Shown: positions 30,363-40,335 of the stretch, piece after piece
How the letters are laid out: every line of letters starts with the position of its first letter
How positions within the stretch are numbered: the first letter of the stretch is position 1
Source of the DNA: Flavobacteriales bacterium
GTDB taxonomy: Bacteria > Bacteroidota > Bacteroidia > Flavobacteriales > TMED113
Reading direction: 5' to 3'
Length of the DNA: 64,000 bases
Assembly (NCBI GenBank): GCA_002718895.1
Contig: PBGD01000031.1
Location: forward strand, 43,846-107,845
Notes under the pieces: generated by a model
Databases searched by the model: none
What the model was told of the DNA's origin: nothing
What the model saw: only the letters and a program-made list of their open reading frames with translations
Position numbers and translations under genes: made by a program

Positions 30363-32156
30363 TTAAATATCATTATTGTATATTTTTTTATATAAATTTT
30401 CATATTTAGATAGAATATTTTTCCTTCTTAATTTCATAGTTGCTGTTAGTTCTCCGCCATCAACAGACCATGCTTTTCCAATTAACTCAAATTTTTTAAT
30501 CCTTTCATATTGGTTAAAGTAATTATTATATTTTTCTATCTCCCTTTCAAATTTCTTAATGACCTTTGGATTATGAATTATTTCTTCTAAATTAGAATAA
30601 TTAATTTTGTGTTTTTGACACCAAAATCTCAGTCCCTCCACTGCAGGCATTATAAATGCAGCTGTATGTTTTTCTCCTTCCCCAATCACAATGATTTGTT
30701 CAATTAACCTGGATTCTTTAAATTTATTTTCCATAACTTGAGGAGCAATATATTTACCTCCCGAAGTTTTGAAAATTTCTTTTTTTCTATCAGTTATTTT
30801 TAAGTATTTACCCTTAACTAAGCGCCCTATATCTCCAGTGTGAAACCATCCTTCATCGTTAATTACTTTTTTTGTTTCTTCAGGTTTGTTATAGTAACCC
30901 ATCATGACATTGGGACCTTTTACTGTAATTTCTCCTTCCCCTTCTCTCATGCCGTCTTCATGTACTAATTTAATTTGAACACCGGGAATAACAGTGCCAA
31001 CTGTGCCATAATGTGCATCTTTTGTGTGTGCAAGGTTTACTGAAATTACAGGGGATGTTTCGGAAAGTCCGTAACCCTCTAATACTGGCATTTTTGCTGC
31101 TGTAAAAATTTTAGCAATTCTTTCTTGTAATGCTGATGCACCTGAAACAATAAAGCGAATTCTACCACCGACCGCTTCTCTCCATTTATTAAATATAATT
31201 TTATTGGCAATTATTAATTGCATCTCATACCATATTCCATTTTTACCATTATACTCGTGTTTTAAACCTAATTCCACTGCCCAGAAAAAAAGCATTTTTT
31301 TTAATCCCCTGAGTTCAGATCCTTTTGAAATAATTTTATCATAAACTTTTTCTAACAATCTTGGTACGGTCGGCATTATAGTTGGTTTAATTTCTTTTAA
31401 ATCTTCACCAAGAGTTTCTAGGCTTCGCGCATAATATATTGATACACCTTTATACATATAGAAATATTCTATCATTCTTTCAAAAACATGGCAAAGTGGC
31501 AAAAAACTAATTGCTCTATCATTAATTCCAATTGGGAGCCTATCTTCAAGTGTAGTTATTTGACTAATTACATTTGAGTGATTTAGCATTACACCCTTAG
31601 GTTGACCTGTAGTGCCTGATGTATATATTAATGTAAAAAGGTCTGTTGGGAGAATATTATTTTGAATTTTTTGAATTTCTTTAGGCCTAGGTTGTAGTAA
31701 TCCATTTTCTATAATTTCTAACCAATTTTTTACCCCATCAATCTTATCGAAGGATACAATTTGTTGAAGGCATTCAATTTCATTTTCAAGTCCTTTTATA
31801 TTTTTATAAATCTCTTCTGTTCCTACAAAAACTATTTTAGCTCCACAATCATTAATAATATATTTGTATTCTGATCTAGTAATATTTGCATAGATTCCAA
31901 CATTTACAGCTCCAACTTTATTGATTCCCATGTCAACTAAGCTCCACTCAGGCCGATTAAGGGAAATGATACAAATTTTATCATTTTTAGAAATGCCTGT
32001 ATTGAAAAGACCATATGCAATATTATTGGATGTATCAATAAATTCACTCGTGCTATATTTGCGAATTTGACCATTTTCTTTTGTTGCAATTATGTCATCT
32101 TTAGGAAATAGTCTGTGATATCTTTCAGCTAGTTCATGGATTTTAATTTGTTCCAT
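30363..32156 (-). CDS. Long-chain fatty acid--CoA ligase (AMP-binding)
   Basis: LIYTSGTTGQPKGVMLNHSNV, EGYGLSETSPVISVN, GWFHTGDIGRLVKGKYLKITDRKKEIFKTSGGKYIAPQ; second Met (MEQIKIHELAERYHRLF) preferred as start. Confidence 0.93.
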   Translation of the reverse strand: MEQIKIHELAERYHRLFPKDDIIATKENGQIRKYSTSEFIDTSNNIAYGLFNTGISKNDKICIISLNRPEWSLVDMGINKVGAVNVGIYANITRSEYKYIINDCGAKIVFVGTEEIYKNIKGLENEIECLQQIVSFDKIDGVKNWLEIIENGLLQPRPKEIQKIQNNILPTDLFTLIYTSGTTGQPKGVMLNHSNVISQITTLEDRLPIGINDRAISFLPLCHVFERMIEYFYMYKGVSIYYARSLETLGEDLKEIKPTIMPTVPRLLEKVYDKIISKGSELRGLKKMLFFWAVELGLKHEYNGKNGIWYEMQLIIANKIIFNKWREAVGGRIRFIVSGASALQERIAKIFTAAKMPVLEGYGLSETSPVISVNLAHTKDAHYGTVGTVIPGVQIKLVHEDGMREGEGEITVKGPNVMMGYYNKPEETKKVINDEGWFHTGDIGRLVKGKYLKITDRKKEIFKTSGGKYIAPQVMENKFKESRLIEQIIVIGEGEKHTAAFIMPAVEGLRFWCQKHKINYSNLEEIIHNPKVIKKFEREIEKYNNYFNQYERIKKFELIGKAWSVDGGELTATMKLRRKNILSKYENLYKKIYNNDI

Positions 32157-32319
32157 AATTATTATATTGTTCTTAATTATTTTCAATCTAATAAAAAAAT
32201 CGTAAACATCAAGGTTTATTTAACTACTGATTAAATTGTTTATAAATTTTTTTTATTTATTGGCAATAAAACACTATAAATATTTATTTTTATTATCATC
32301 ATTATTTCGTTAAAAAAAT

Positions 32320-34545
32320 ATGTCAAATACTACACTCACAAACGTAACTGATGCAATCGATCTGGGACTCTTAACTGAAGAGTATGATCAAATATGTGAT
32401 ATTTTAAATAGAACACCAAATTATACTGAATTAAGTATTTTTTCGGTCATGTGGTCCGAACATTGTTCATATAAAAATTCAATTCTTTGGTTAAAGAAAC
32501 TTCCAAAATCAGGAAAAAATATGTTGGTAGAAGCTGGTGAGGAAAATGCTGGACTTGTTGATATTGGTGATGGATTAGCTTGTGCTTTTAAAATAGAATC
32601 TCATAATCATCCATCTGCACTTGAACCCTATCAAGGCGCAGCTACTGGTGTGGGAGGGATTAATAGAGATATTTTTACTATGGGCGCTAGACCAATTGCA
32701 CAATTAAATTCTCTTCGTTTTGGTGACATAAAACTTGACAAAACTCAATGGCTATTAAAGGGTGTTGTAAAGGGAATTGGTGATTATGGAAATTCATTTG
32801 GAATTCCAATTGTAGGTGGTGAAACTTTTTTTGATAAAAGTTATAATGCGAATCCATTAGTTAATGCTTTCTCTGCTGGAATTATGCATAAGGGTGATAT
32901 GATATCAGCTATTGCCAAAGGAAACGGTAATCCAGTATTTATAGTAGGATCGGCAACAGGAAAAGATGGAATTAATGGTGCAGCTTTTGCTTCTAAAGAT
33001 TTAACTCAAGATTCTGTAAATGACATTCCATCTGTTCAGGTAGGTGATCCCTTTCAAGAAAAACTTCTTCTTGAAGCAACTATGGAAATATCAAAAACTA
33101 ACGCATTGGTTGGTATGCAAGATATGGGTGCAGCAGGTATCATTTGTTCTACTTCAGAAATGAGTAGCGCAGGAAAATGTGGCATGAAAATATATCTTGA
33201 TAAGGTTCCTACTCGTCAAAAAATGGAGCCCTTTGAAATTTTATTATCCGAGTCTCAAGAGCGCATGCTCCTAGTTATTAAAAAAGGAAAAGAAAATATC
33301 GTGAAAAATATTTTTAAAAAATGGGATTTAAATTGTGAACAAATAGGCGAGGTTACGAACTCTAAAAGATTAGAATTTTATTTTAATAATGAATGTATTG
33401 CAAATGTGCCCTCAGAATCTTTGGTTTTAGGAGGAGGTGCCCCAGTTTATGAAAGAGAGTATAAAGAACCTAATTATTATAATGATTATAAAAAATTTAA
33501 TATTTCAACTATTCTACCTCCATCTAATATTATTAAAGTAGCAAGAGAGATAATAAAACTTCCAAATATAGCTTCAAAAAAATGGATTTTTGAACAATAC
33601 GATTCTATGGTAGGTACGATTAATATGAGCACTAACTGTCCTTCTGATGCAGCGATTGTAAATGTGAAAGGTACTAATAAGGCATTAGCAATGACAGTGG
33701 ATTGTAATGCAAGATATGTGCATGCTGACCCTAAGATTGGATGTGCTATTGCTGTATTTGAAGCTGCAAGGAATATAGTATGTTCCGGCGGAGAACCTAT
33801 GGCAATAACAAATTGTTTAAATTTTGGCAATCCATATGATCCCGAAGTATATTGGCAGTTTGTCAATTCAATCTTGGGTATGAAAGAGGCATGTGAAGCT
33901 TTACAAACTCCTGTTACAGGAGGTAATGTAAGTTTTTACAATCAAACTGTAAATCCTAATTCTACAGAACCTTGTTTTCCTACTCCAACAATTGGTATGA
34001 TTGGTTTAGTTCCTGATAAAAATCATATCATGACACTAGATTTTAAGTCATCAGGTGATTTAATTTATTTAATAGGAGAGTGTCACGATGATATTTCATC
34101 CTCTGAATATCTTGCAAATTATTTAAATATTCAATCAAGCCCAGCTCCTTATTTTGATGTAAATAAGGAGTTATCTTTACAAAAGATGATTAAGTTGCTT
34201 ATAAAAAACAAACAAATTAAATCTGCTCATGATATATCAGACGGCGGACTATATGTTAATTTGATTGAAAGTGGAATTGTAAATAATTACGGCTTTGATA
34301 TTTTTACAAACCATGAATTTCGTCAGGACGCATATTTGTTTGGAGAGTCTCAGAGTCGTGTTGTGGTATCAATTGACAAAAATAACCAAAGTAAATTTGA
34401 AAATTTTTTAAAAAATAAAACTCCCTATACTTTTTTAGGTCAGGTTACTTCAGGTAAAATTGTCATTGATGATGTGGATTTTGGAAATATAAATTCTGTA
34501 AAAGAAGACTATCTTTCTACAATAGAATCAATTTTAAACTTTTAA
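32320..34545 (+). CDS. purL: Phosphoribosylformylglycinamidine synthase II (small PurL)
   Basis: WSEHCSYKNS, FKIESHNHPSALEPYQGAATGVGGINRDIFTMGARPIA, MQDMGAAGIICSTSEMSS, HDISDGGL. Confidence 0.95.
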   Translation: MSNTTLTNVTDAIDLGLLTEEYDQICDILNRTPNYTELSIFSVMWSEHCSYKNSILWLKKLPKSGKNMLVEAGEENAGLVDIGDGLACAFKIESHNHPSALEPYQGAATGVGGINRDIFTMGARPIAQLNSLRFGDIKLDKTQWLLKGVVKGIGDYGNSFGIPIVGGETFFDKSYNANPLVNAFSAGIMHKGDMISAIAKGNGNPVFIVGSATGKDGINGAAFASKDLTQDSVNDIPSVQVGDPFQEKLLLEATMEISKTNALVGMQDMGAAGIICSTSEMSSAGKCGMKIYLDKVPTRQKMEPFEILLSESQERMLLVIKKGKENIVKNIFKKWDLNCEQIGEVTNSKRLEFYFNNECIANVPSESLVLGGGAPVYEREYKEPNYYNDYKKFNISTILPPSNIIKVAREIIKLPNIASKKWIFEQYDSMVGTINMSTNCPSDAAIVNVKGTNKALAMTVDCNARYVHADPKIGCAIAVFEAARNIVCSGGEPMAITNCLNFGNPYDPEVYWQFVNSILGMKEACEALQTPVTGGNVSFYNQTVNPNSTEPCFPTPTIGMIGLVPDKNHIMTLDFKSSGDLIYLIGECHDDISSSEYLANYLNIQSSPAPYFDVNKELSLQKMIKLLIKNKQIKSAHDISDGGLYVNLIESGIVNNYGFDIFTNHEFRQDAYLFGESQSRVVVSIDKNNQSKFENFLKNKTPYTFLGQVTSGKIVIDDVDFGNINSVKEDYLSTIESILNF

Positions 34546-34551
34546 CAGCCA

Positions 34552-36648
34552 TTGTCAATTTTAGATACAAAAATTGAATTTTTAAAAGGGGTTGGGCCTA
34601 GAAGAGCGAGTTATCTAAACAAAGAATTATCAATTTTCTCGTTTTATGATTTATTAACCTTTTTCCCATTTAGATATATTGACCGAAGTAAGTTATATCT
34701 AATAAATCAATTAACATCATTTGAGACAGATCTTCAAATAATGGGCGCTGTAAAAAATAAAAAAATTTTAGGATCAGGGAAAAAGCAACGATTAATTGTA
34801 ACCTTTTTTGATAAAACAGGTTTTGTTGAATTAGTTTTTTTTAAAAGAATAAGATGGTTAAATAAATTTATTAAACTAGGTCAACAGTATTTAATTTTTG
34901 GTAAGCCTGTAAGATTTAATAGTAAAATATCTTTTATTCACCCTGAAATTGAAGAATTTGACCAAAATAATAATAGAATTATTTATAAATTATATCCTGT
35001 CTATCACTCAAATGAAAAACTAAGTTCTGTTGGATTAAATAGTAAGGGTATTTCAAAGTTGATTTTAGAGTTGAATTCTTTAATTAAGGAATTGCCGGAA
35101 AATCTTTCCAATGCTATAATTTTAAAACATCAATTTATTAGTAGAAAAGAAATGTTTTTAAATATTCACTTTCCATTAAATTCTACTTGCTTACATGATG
35201 CTATCCGTAGGTTTAAATTTGAAGAATTGTTTTTCCTTCAAATTTCAATTCTTACTCAAAAATTAATTAGAAATAAAAATGTTAAATCTTTTGCTTTTTC
35301 TGTTGTAGGTGACAAGTTCAATTTATTTTATAAAAACCATCTTAGTTTTGAGTTAACAGGTGCACAAAAAAAAGTGATGAAAGAAATAAGAAATGATACA
35401 TTAAGCGGTTTTCAAATGAATAGATTACTTCAGGGTGATGTGGGTTCAGGTAAAACAATTATTTCATTTATGACTATTTTAATTGCTATAGATAATGGAT
35501 TTCAAGCATGTTTGATGGCACCTACAGAAATCTTAGCAAATCAACATTATGAAAGTCTAATGGAATTTAGTAAAGACATAGGCATAAGAGTAGGTCTTTT
35601 AACAGGTAAAATTAAAAGGAGTGAAAAAAAACAGATAATTCATGATGTTAAAAACAATCTTCTTGATGTTGTTGTGGGTACTCATGCTTTAATTCAAGAC
35701 GAAATTGTATTTTGTAAACTTGGTTTAGTTATAATTGATGAGCAACATAAATTTGGTGTTTCACAAAGATTAAAAATATATCAAAAATATAAACCCACTC
35801 CACATGTTTTGGTTATGACAGCAACTCCAATACCCAGAACTTTAGCTATGACAGCTTATGGAGATTTAGATGTTTCTATAATAGATGAACTTCCTCCAAA
35901 TAGAAAAGTTATTAAAACAATCCATTTTTATGAAAAGCAAATAAAAAGAGTATATCAATTTATTTTTTCAGAACTTCAAAAAAACAAACAAGTATATATT
36001 GTTTATCCTTTAATTGAAGAAAGTAAAGTTTTAGACTATAAAAATTTAATCGATGGTTATGATAATGTTAAAAAAATTTTTGAGACCAAGGGATTTAATG
36101 TGTCAATGATTCATGGACGTTTAAAAAAAGACGAAAAAGAAATACAAATGCAACGTTTTGTAAATCACGAGACTCAAATTATGGTTTCTACCACTGTTAT
36201 TGAAGTAGGCGTAAATGTCCCAAATGCATCAATTATGGTGATTAATAATGCTGAGAAATTTGGTTTGTCTCAACTTCATCAGCTTAGAGGTAGAGTAGGT
36301 AGAAGTTCTCATCAATCTTTTTGTTTTTTAATTAGTTCAAATAAACTCAGTAATGAAGCAAAAGTCAGATTAAAATCTATGGTAGATTGCCATGATGGAT
36401 TTAATATTGCTGAGGTTGATTTGAAATTAAGAGGACCGGGGGATGTTTTAGGAACTAAGCAAAGTGGAGTTTTAAACTTAAAGCTTTCTAGTTTGGTAAA
36501 AGATTATAATATTTTAAATAATGCTAGAGAGGATGCTAAAGAAATTTTAAAAAATGATCCATCTCTATCAATTTTAATTAATAAGCCTATAAAAAATTTT
36601 TATTTAAAGTATCATAAAGGATCTTTAAAGTGGGGTTCTGTGGCATAA
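34552..36648 (+). CDS. recG: ATP-dependent DNA helicase RecG (apparent TTG start)
   Basis: LQGDVGSGKTIISFMT, IIDEQHKFGVSQR, MTATPIPRTLAMTAYGDLDVSIIDELPPNRK, QLHQLRGRVGRSSHQSFC. Confidence 0.94.
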   Translation: MSILDTKIEFLKGVGPRRASYLNKELSIFSFYDLLTFFPFRYIDRSKLYLINQLTSFETDLQIMGAVKNKKILGSGKKQRLIVTFFDKTGFVELVFFKRIRWLNKFIKLGQQYLIFGKPVRFNSKISFIHPEIEEFDQNNNRIIYKLYPVYHSNEKLSSVGLNSKGISKLILELNSLIKELPENLSNAIILKHQFISRKEMFLNIHFPLNSTCLHDAIRRFKFEELFFLQISILTQKLIRNKNVKSFAFSVVGDKFNLFYKNHLSFELTGAQKKVMKEIRNDTLSGFQMNRLLQGDVGSGKTIISFMTILIAIDNGFQACLMAPTEILANQHYESLMEFSKDIGIRVGLLTGKIKRSEKKQIIHDVKNNLLDVVVGTHALIQDEIVFCKLGLVIIDEQHKFGVSQRLKIYQKYKPTPHVLVMTATPIPRTLAMTAYGDLDVSIIDELPPNRKVIKTIHFYEKQIKRVYQFIFSELQKNKQVYIVYPLIEESKVLDYKNLIDGYDNVKKIFETKGFNVSMIHGRLKKDEKEIQMQRFVNHETQIMVSTTVIEVGVNVPNASIMVINNAEKFGLSQLHQLRGRVGRSSHQSFCFLISSNKLSNEAKVRLKSMVDCHDGFNIAEVDLKLRGPGDVLGTKQSGVLNLKLSSLVKDYNILNNAREDAKEILKNDPSLSILINKPIKNFYLKYHKGSLKWGSVA

Positions 36649-36731
36649 TAACAAATAGCAAATTATTTATTTGATAAAAGATAATTTTTTTAAATCTTTA
36701 TTTAATTTTACTTAACTAATATTTTAAATCT

Positions 36732-39170
36732 ATGATCGTTTCATTTAATTGGCTTAAAAAATACCTCAATTTTAAGGATGATGTTTATAAAGTTGCTGAA
36801 ATATTAACATCCACTGGTTTGGAAGTGGAAAAAGTGACAGAAAAGTTTTCCTCCTTAGATCATTTGGTTGTAGGTCAAATCATAGAATGTGAATCTCATC
36901 CTAATGCAGATAGATTAAAATTAACAAAAGTTGATGTTGGTAATGAGGTAAAGCAAATTGTTTGTGGCGCCAATAATATTTCTAAGGGTCAGCATGTGGT
37001 AGTTGTGTTAACTGGCAATTATTTAGTTAACATTAGTGGAGAAAAGTTTAAAATCAAAAAAACTAAAATTAGAGGTGAATGGTCTGAGGGTATGATTTGT
37101 GCAGAAGATGAAATTGGACTTAGTGAAAATCATGATGGAGTTATGGTTTTGGATGATAGTGCTAAAGCTGGTATGTTGTTGTCGGATTATTTAAGTTTAA
37201 CAAAAGATTATTCAATTGAAATAGGTTTAACACCAAACAGAACAGATGCTTTTGGTCATATTGGTGTCTGTAGAGATTTATTTGCATTCTACTCCCATAG
37301 AAAAAAAAGGTTAAAATTTAATCTTCCGGATGTTTCATCATACAAATCACTAAATAAAGATATGCAAATAAATCTCAATGTCAGAAATGTTATTGCATGT
37401 CCCAGTTATTCAGGCGTATGTATTCAAAATTTGCAAGTTAAGCCTTCCCCTAATTGGTTAAAATGTAAATTACTATCTATTGGTTTGAAACCAATTAACA
37501 ATATTGTTGATGTAACTAATTTTGTTTTACATGAAACCGGTCATCCACTTCATGCATTTGATTATAATAAAATTTCTAATTCAAAAATTGTAGTTCGGAA
37601 CGCTAAAGGGGGTGAAAAGTTTCAAACCCTTGATGCTCGTGAAATTGTTCTTTCAAATGAAGATTTAGTTATTGCTGATAGTGAAAAACCTCTTTGCCTT
37701 GCTGGTGTAATTGGTGGCATGAATTCTTGTGTAGACAATAATACAAATAGTATTTTTCTAGAAAGTGCATTTTTTGACCCCACTTTTATTAGACGAACAT
37801 CAAAAAGACATTCTTTAAATTCCGAATCTTCATACAGATTTGAAAGAGGTGTTGATTTTAATTTTTCAAAATTTTCTTTATATCGTGCAGCTAATTTAAT
37901 TAAAGAATTATGTAATGGAATAATTTCAAATGAAGTTGCTTATAATTCAAAAAAACTAAAACCAATACGCTTATACTTTTCTTTTTCAACATGTGATAAA
38001 GTACTAGGTTTTAAAATCCCACATAATGAGATACTTAATATTTTAAAAGATTTAAGTTTTAAAGTACATAGTCAATCAAAGGATGGTTGTGAAATAACTA
38101 TTCCTTCATTTAGATTTGATGTTAGTCGTGAGATAGATGTAGTTGAAGAAGTGGCTCGTATCTATGGATACAATAATTTACCTGAAACAAACAAGGTTAG
38201 TTTTCACCCATTTTCAAATAATGAAAAATCAATATTTGATTTTAAACAAGAAATATCAACCTTATTAGTTTCTAGCGGTTTTTACGAAGTTCAAAATAAT
38301 TCCTTAATCCCAGAGAAAATGTCAAAATTATTTAACACTTCTTCTAATGAAGTTGTTAAAATAATTAATCCTCTCAGTCAAGATCTTTCCATTATGAGGC
38401 CTAATATGTTTTTTAGTGGAATTGAAACAATTAGACATAATTTAAATAGACAAACCCCAAATGTAAAAATTTTTGAATTTGGATATACTTACTCAAATCT
38501 TAATGGAAGATATCTTGAGAATCAAAAACTTTCAATTTTTTGTTGTGGTCTATCAAAAATTAAAAATTGGAAACATGAAGATCAAAAAGTTGATTTTTTT
38601 TACATGAAAAACACTTTAGATAAAATACTAAATTATTACGTAATTGACTTAAGTATTTTTGATTTCAATATTAAAAATGATGAGTATTTTTCTCAAATAC
38701 TAGAATATTCTTTTGAATCTAATAAAGTTGGAAGCGTTGGAATTTTTTCTAAGAAGACACAAGATTTATTTGGTGTGAAAAAAGAAATATATTTTGTTGA
38801 TATTAATTTTGATTTATTAATTAAAATTATTAAGAATAAAAAGCCTTTACTTTATAAAAGAATTTCTAAGTTTCCTTCTATCAGTAGAGACTTGTCATTA
38901 TTAGTTGATCAATCAATAAAATACTCTCAAATACAACAAGAAATTAACGATATTGATAATAAATTTTTAACACAATTTTCACTTTTTGATTTATATCAAG
39001 GTGATAAAATTGAAACAGGAAAAAAATCTTTGGCATTGAATTTTAAATTTCAAAGCTCAAAAAAAACTTTAACGGACTCTGAAGTAGATAAGGAATTATA
39101 TGGTATTTATAATAGATTAAAAATCAAATTCAATTTAAGTCTCAGAGATGGAGAGCTTATTGAATATTAA
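36732..39170 (+). CDS. pheT: Phenylalanine--tRNA ligase beta subunit
   Basis: MIVSFNWLKKYLNF, tRNA-bind domain HPNADRLKLTKVDVG, ETGHPLHAFDYNKI, EEVARIYGYNNLPE, FPSISRDLSLLVD. Confidence 0.96.
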   Translation: MIVSFNWLKKYLNFKDDVYKVAEILTSTGLEVEKVTEKFSSLDHLVVGQIIECESHPNADRLKLTKVDVGNEVKQIVCGANNISKGQHVVVVLTGNYLVNISGEKFKIKKTKIRGEWSEGMICAEDEIGLSENHDGVMVLDDSAKAGMLLSDYLSLTKDYSIEIGLTPNRTDAFGHIGVCRDLFAFYSHRKKRLKFNLPDVSSYKSLNKDMQINLNVRNVIACPSYSGVCIQNLQVKPSPNWLKCKLLSIGLKPINNIVDVTNFVLHETGHPLHAFDYNKISNSKIVVRNAKGGEKFQTLDAREIVLSNEDLVIADSEKPLCLAGVIGGMNSCVDNNTNSIFLESAFFDPTFIRRTSKRHSLNSESSYRFERGVDFNFSKFSLYRAANLIKELCNGIISNEVAYNSKKLKPIRLYFSFSTCDKVLGFKIPHNEILNILKDLSFKVHSQSKDGCEITIPSFRFDVSREIDVVEEVARIYGYNNLPETNKVSFHPFSNNEKSIFDFKQEISTLLVSSGFYEVQNNSLIPEKMSKLFNTSSNEVVKIINPLSQDLSIMRPNMFFSGIETIRHNLNRQTPNVKIFEFGYTYSNLNGRYLENQKLSIFCCGLSKIKNWKHEDQKVDFFYMKNTLDKILNYYVIDLSIFDFNIKNDEYFSQILEYSFESNKVGSVGIFSKKTQDLFGVKKEIYFVDINFDLLIKIIKNKKPLLYKRISKFPSISRDLSLLVDQSIKYSQIQQEINDIDNKFLTQFSLFDLYQGDKIETGKKSLALNFKFQSSKKTLTDSEVDKELYGIYNRLKIKFNLSLRDGELIEY

Positions 39171-40321
39171 TTCATTTTGATGTCATTGCAAGTGATAATA
39201 TCATCAGAAAGAATAATTAATCTTTCAATAACATTTCTTAATTCTCTAATATTCCCAGGCCAACTATAATTTGTCAACTCCTTAATTGCACTATTTTCAA
39301 TTTCTTTTTTTGAGATACCATGCTCTTTACAAATCTTATCAAGGAAGTGGTTTATTAATAATGGAATATCTTGTTTTCTATTTTTAAGACTAGGCACATG
39401 AATTGGTATCACACTAATTCTATGTAATAAGTCTTCTCTAAAGTTATTATTTTGTATTTCTGTTTTGAGGTTTTTATTAGTTGCTGCAATTATTCTAACA
39501 TTCACACTGATTTCTTTTTCACCACCAACTCGAGTTATTTTATTCTCTTGCAGTGCTCTAAGTACTTTAGCTTGCGCTGATAAACTCATATCACCAATTT
39601 CATCAAGAAATAAAGTGCCTTGATCAGCAAGTTCAAACTTACCTTTTTTCTGTTTGTGAGCAGATGTAAATGAACCCTTTTCATGTCCAAATAACTCACT
39701 TTCTATTAGTTCGGAAGGTATAGCAGCACAATTAACTTCTATCATTGGAATTTTGTGACGTGCACTTAGTTTGTGTATTTCATGAGCTACTAATTCTTTT
39801 CCAGTCCCATTCTCACCAGTTATAAGAACTCTTGCGTCAGTTGGTGCAATTTTATTAATAATATTTTTGATATCAATCATTCTGGGTGATTCACCAATCA
39901 TCTCTTTGGATGTGTTAACTTTTTTTCTTAACACCTTGTTTTCTATTTTTAAATCTACTGTCTTAAGAGCATTTCTAATGGTTGTTAAAAGACGATTTAA
40001 ATCTGGTGGTTTAGAAATGTAGTCATATGCTCCTTTTTTTATACAATCTACAGCAGTATTAATATCTCCATGACCAGAAATCATAATAAAAGGAGTTTCA
40101 ATACCATTTTCTAGTGCTTTTTCTAAGACTTCTATTCCATCAAATTTTGGCATTTTTATATCACAAATAACTAAATTGTATTTTTTTTGCATTAACATTT
40201 TAATGCCTTCTTCTCCATTACTAGCTTCAGAAATTATGAATTGTTTGTTTTCGTCAATTAATATGCTTTTTAAAACATTTCGTATAGCAATTTCATCTTC
40301 AATAATTAATATTTGTGTCAT
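39167..40321 (-). CDS. NtrC-family sigma-54-interacting response regulator lacking a C-terminal HTH
   Basis: Receiver ILIIEDEIAIRNVLKS...LVICDIKMPKFDG...YISKPPD; AAA+ ITGENGTGKELVAHEIH, GSFTSA loop, GTLFLDEIGDMSL; ends soon after NYSWPGNIRELRNVIERL. Confidence 0.92.
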   Translation of the reverse strand: MTQILIIEDEIAIRNVLKSILIDENKQFIISEASNGEEGIKMLMQKKYNLVICDIKMPKFDGIEVLEKALENGIETPFIMISGHGDINTAVDCIKKGAYDYISKPPDLNRLLTTIRNALKTVDLKIENKVLRKKVNTSKEMIGESPRMIDIKNIINKIAPTDARVLITGENGTGKELVAHEIHKLSARHKIPMIEVNCAAIPSELIESELFGHEKGSFTSAHKQKKGKFELADQGTLFLDEIGDMSLSAQAKVLRALQENKITRVGGEKEISVNVRIIAATNKNLKTEIQNNNFREDLLHRISVIPIHVPSLKNRKQDIPLLINHFLDKICKEHGISKKEIENSAIKELTNYSWPGNIRELRNVIERLIILSDDIITCNDIKMN

Positions 40322-40335
40322 TTTTATATATTGAA

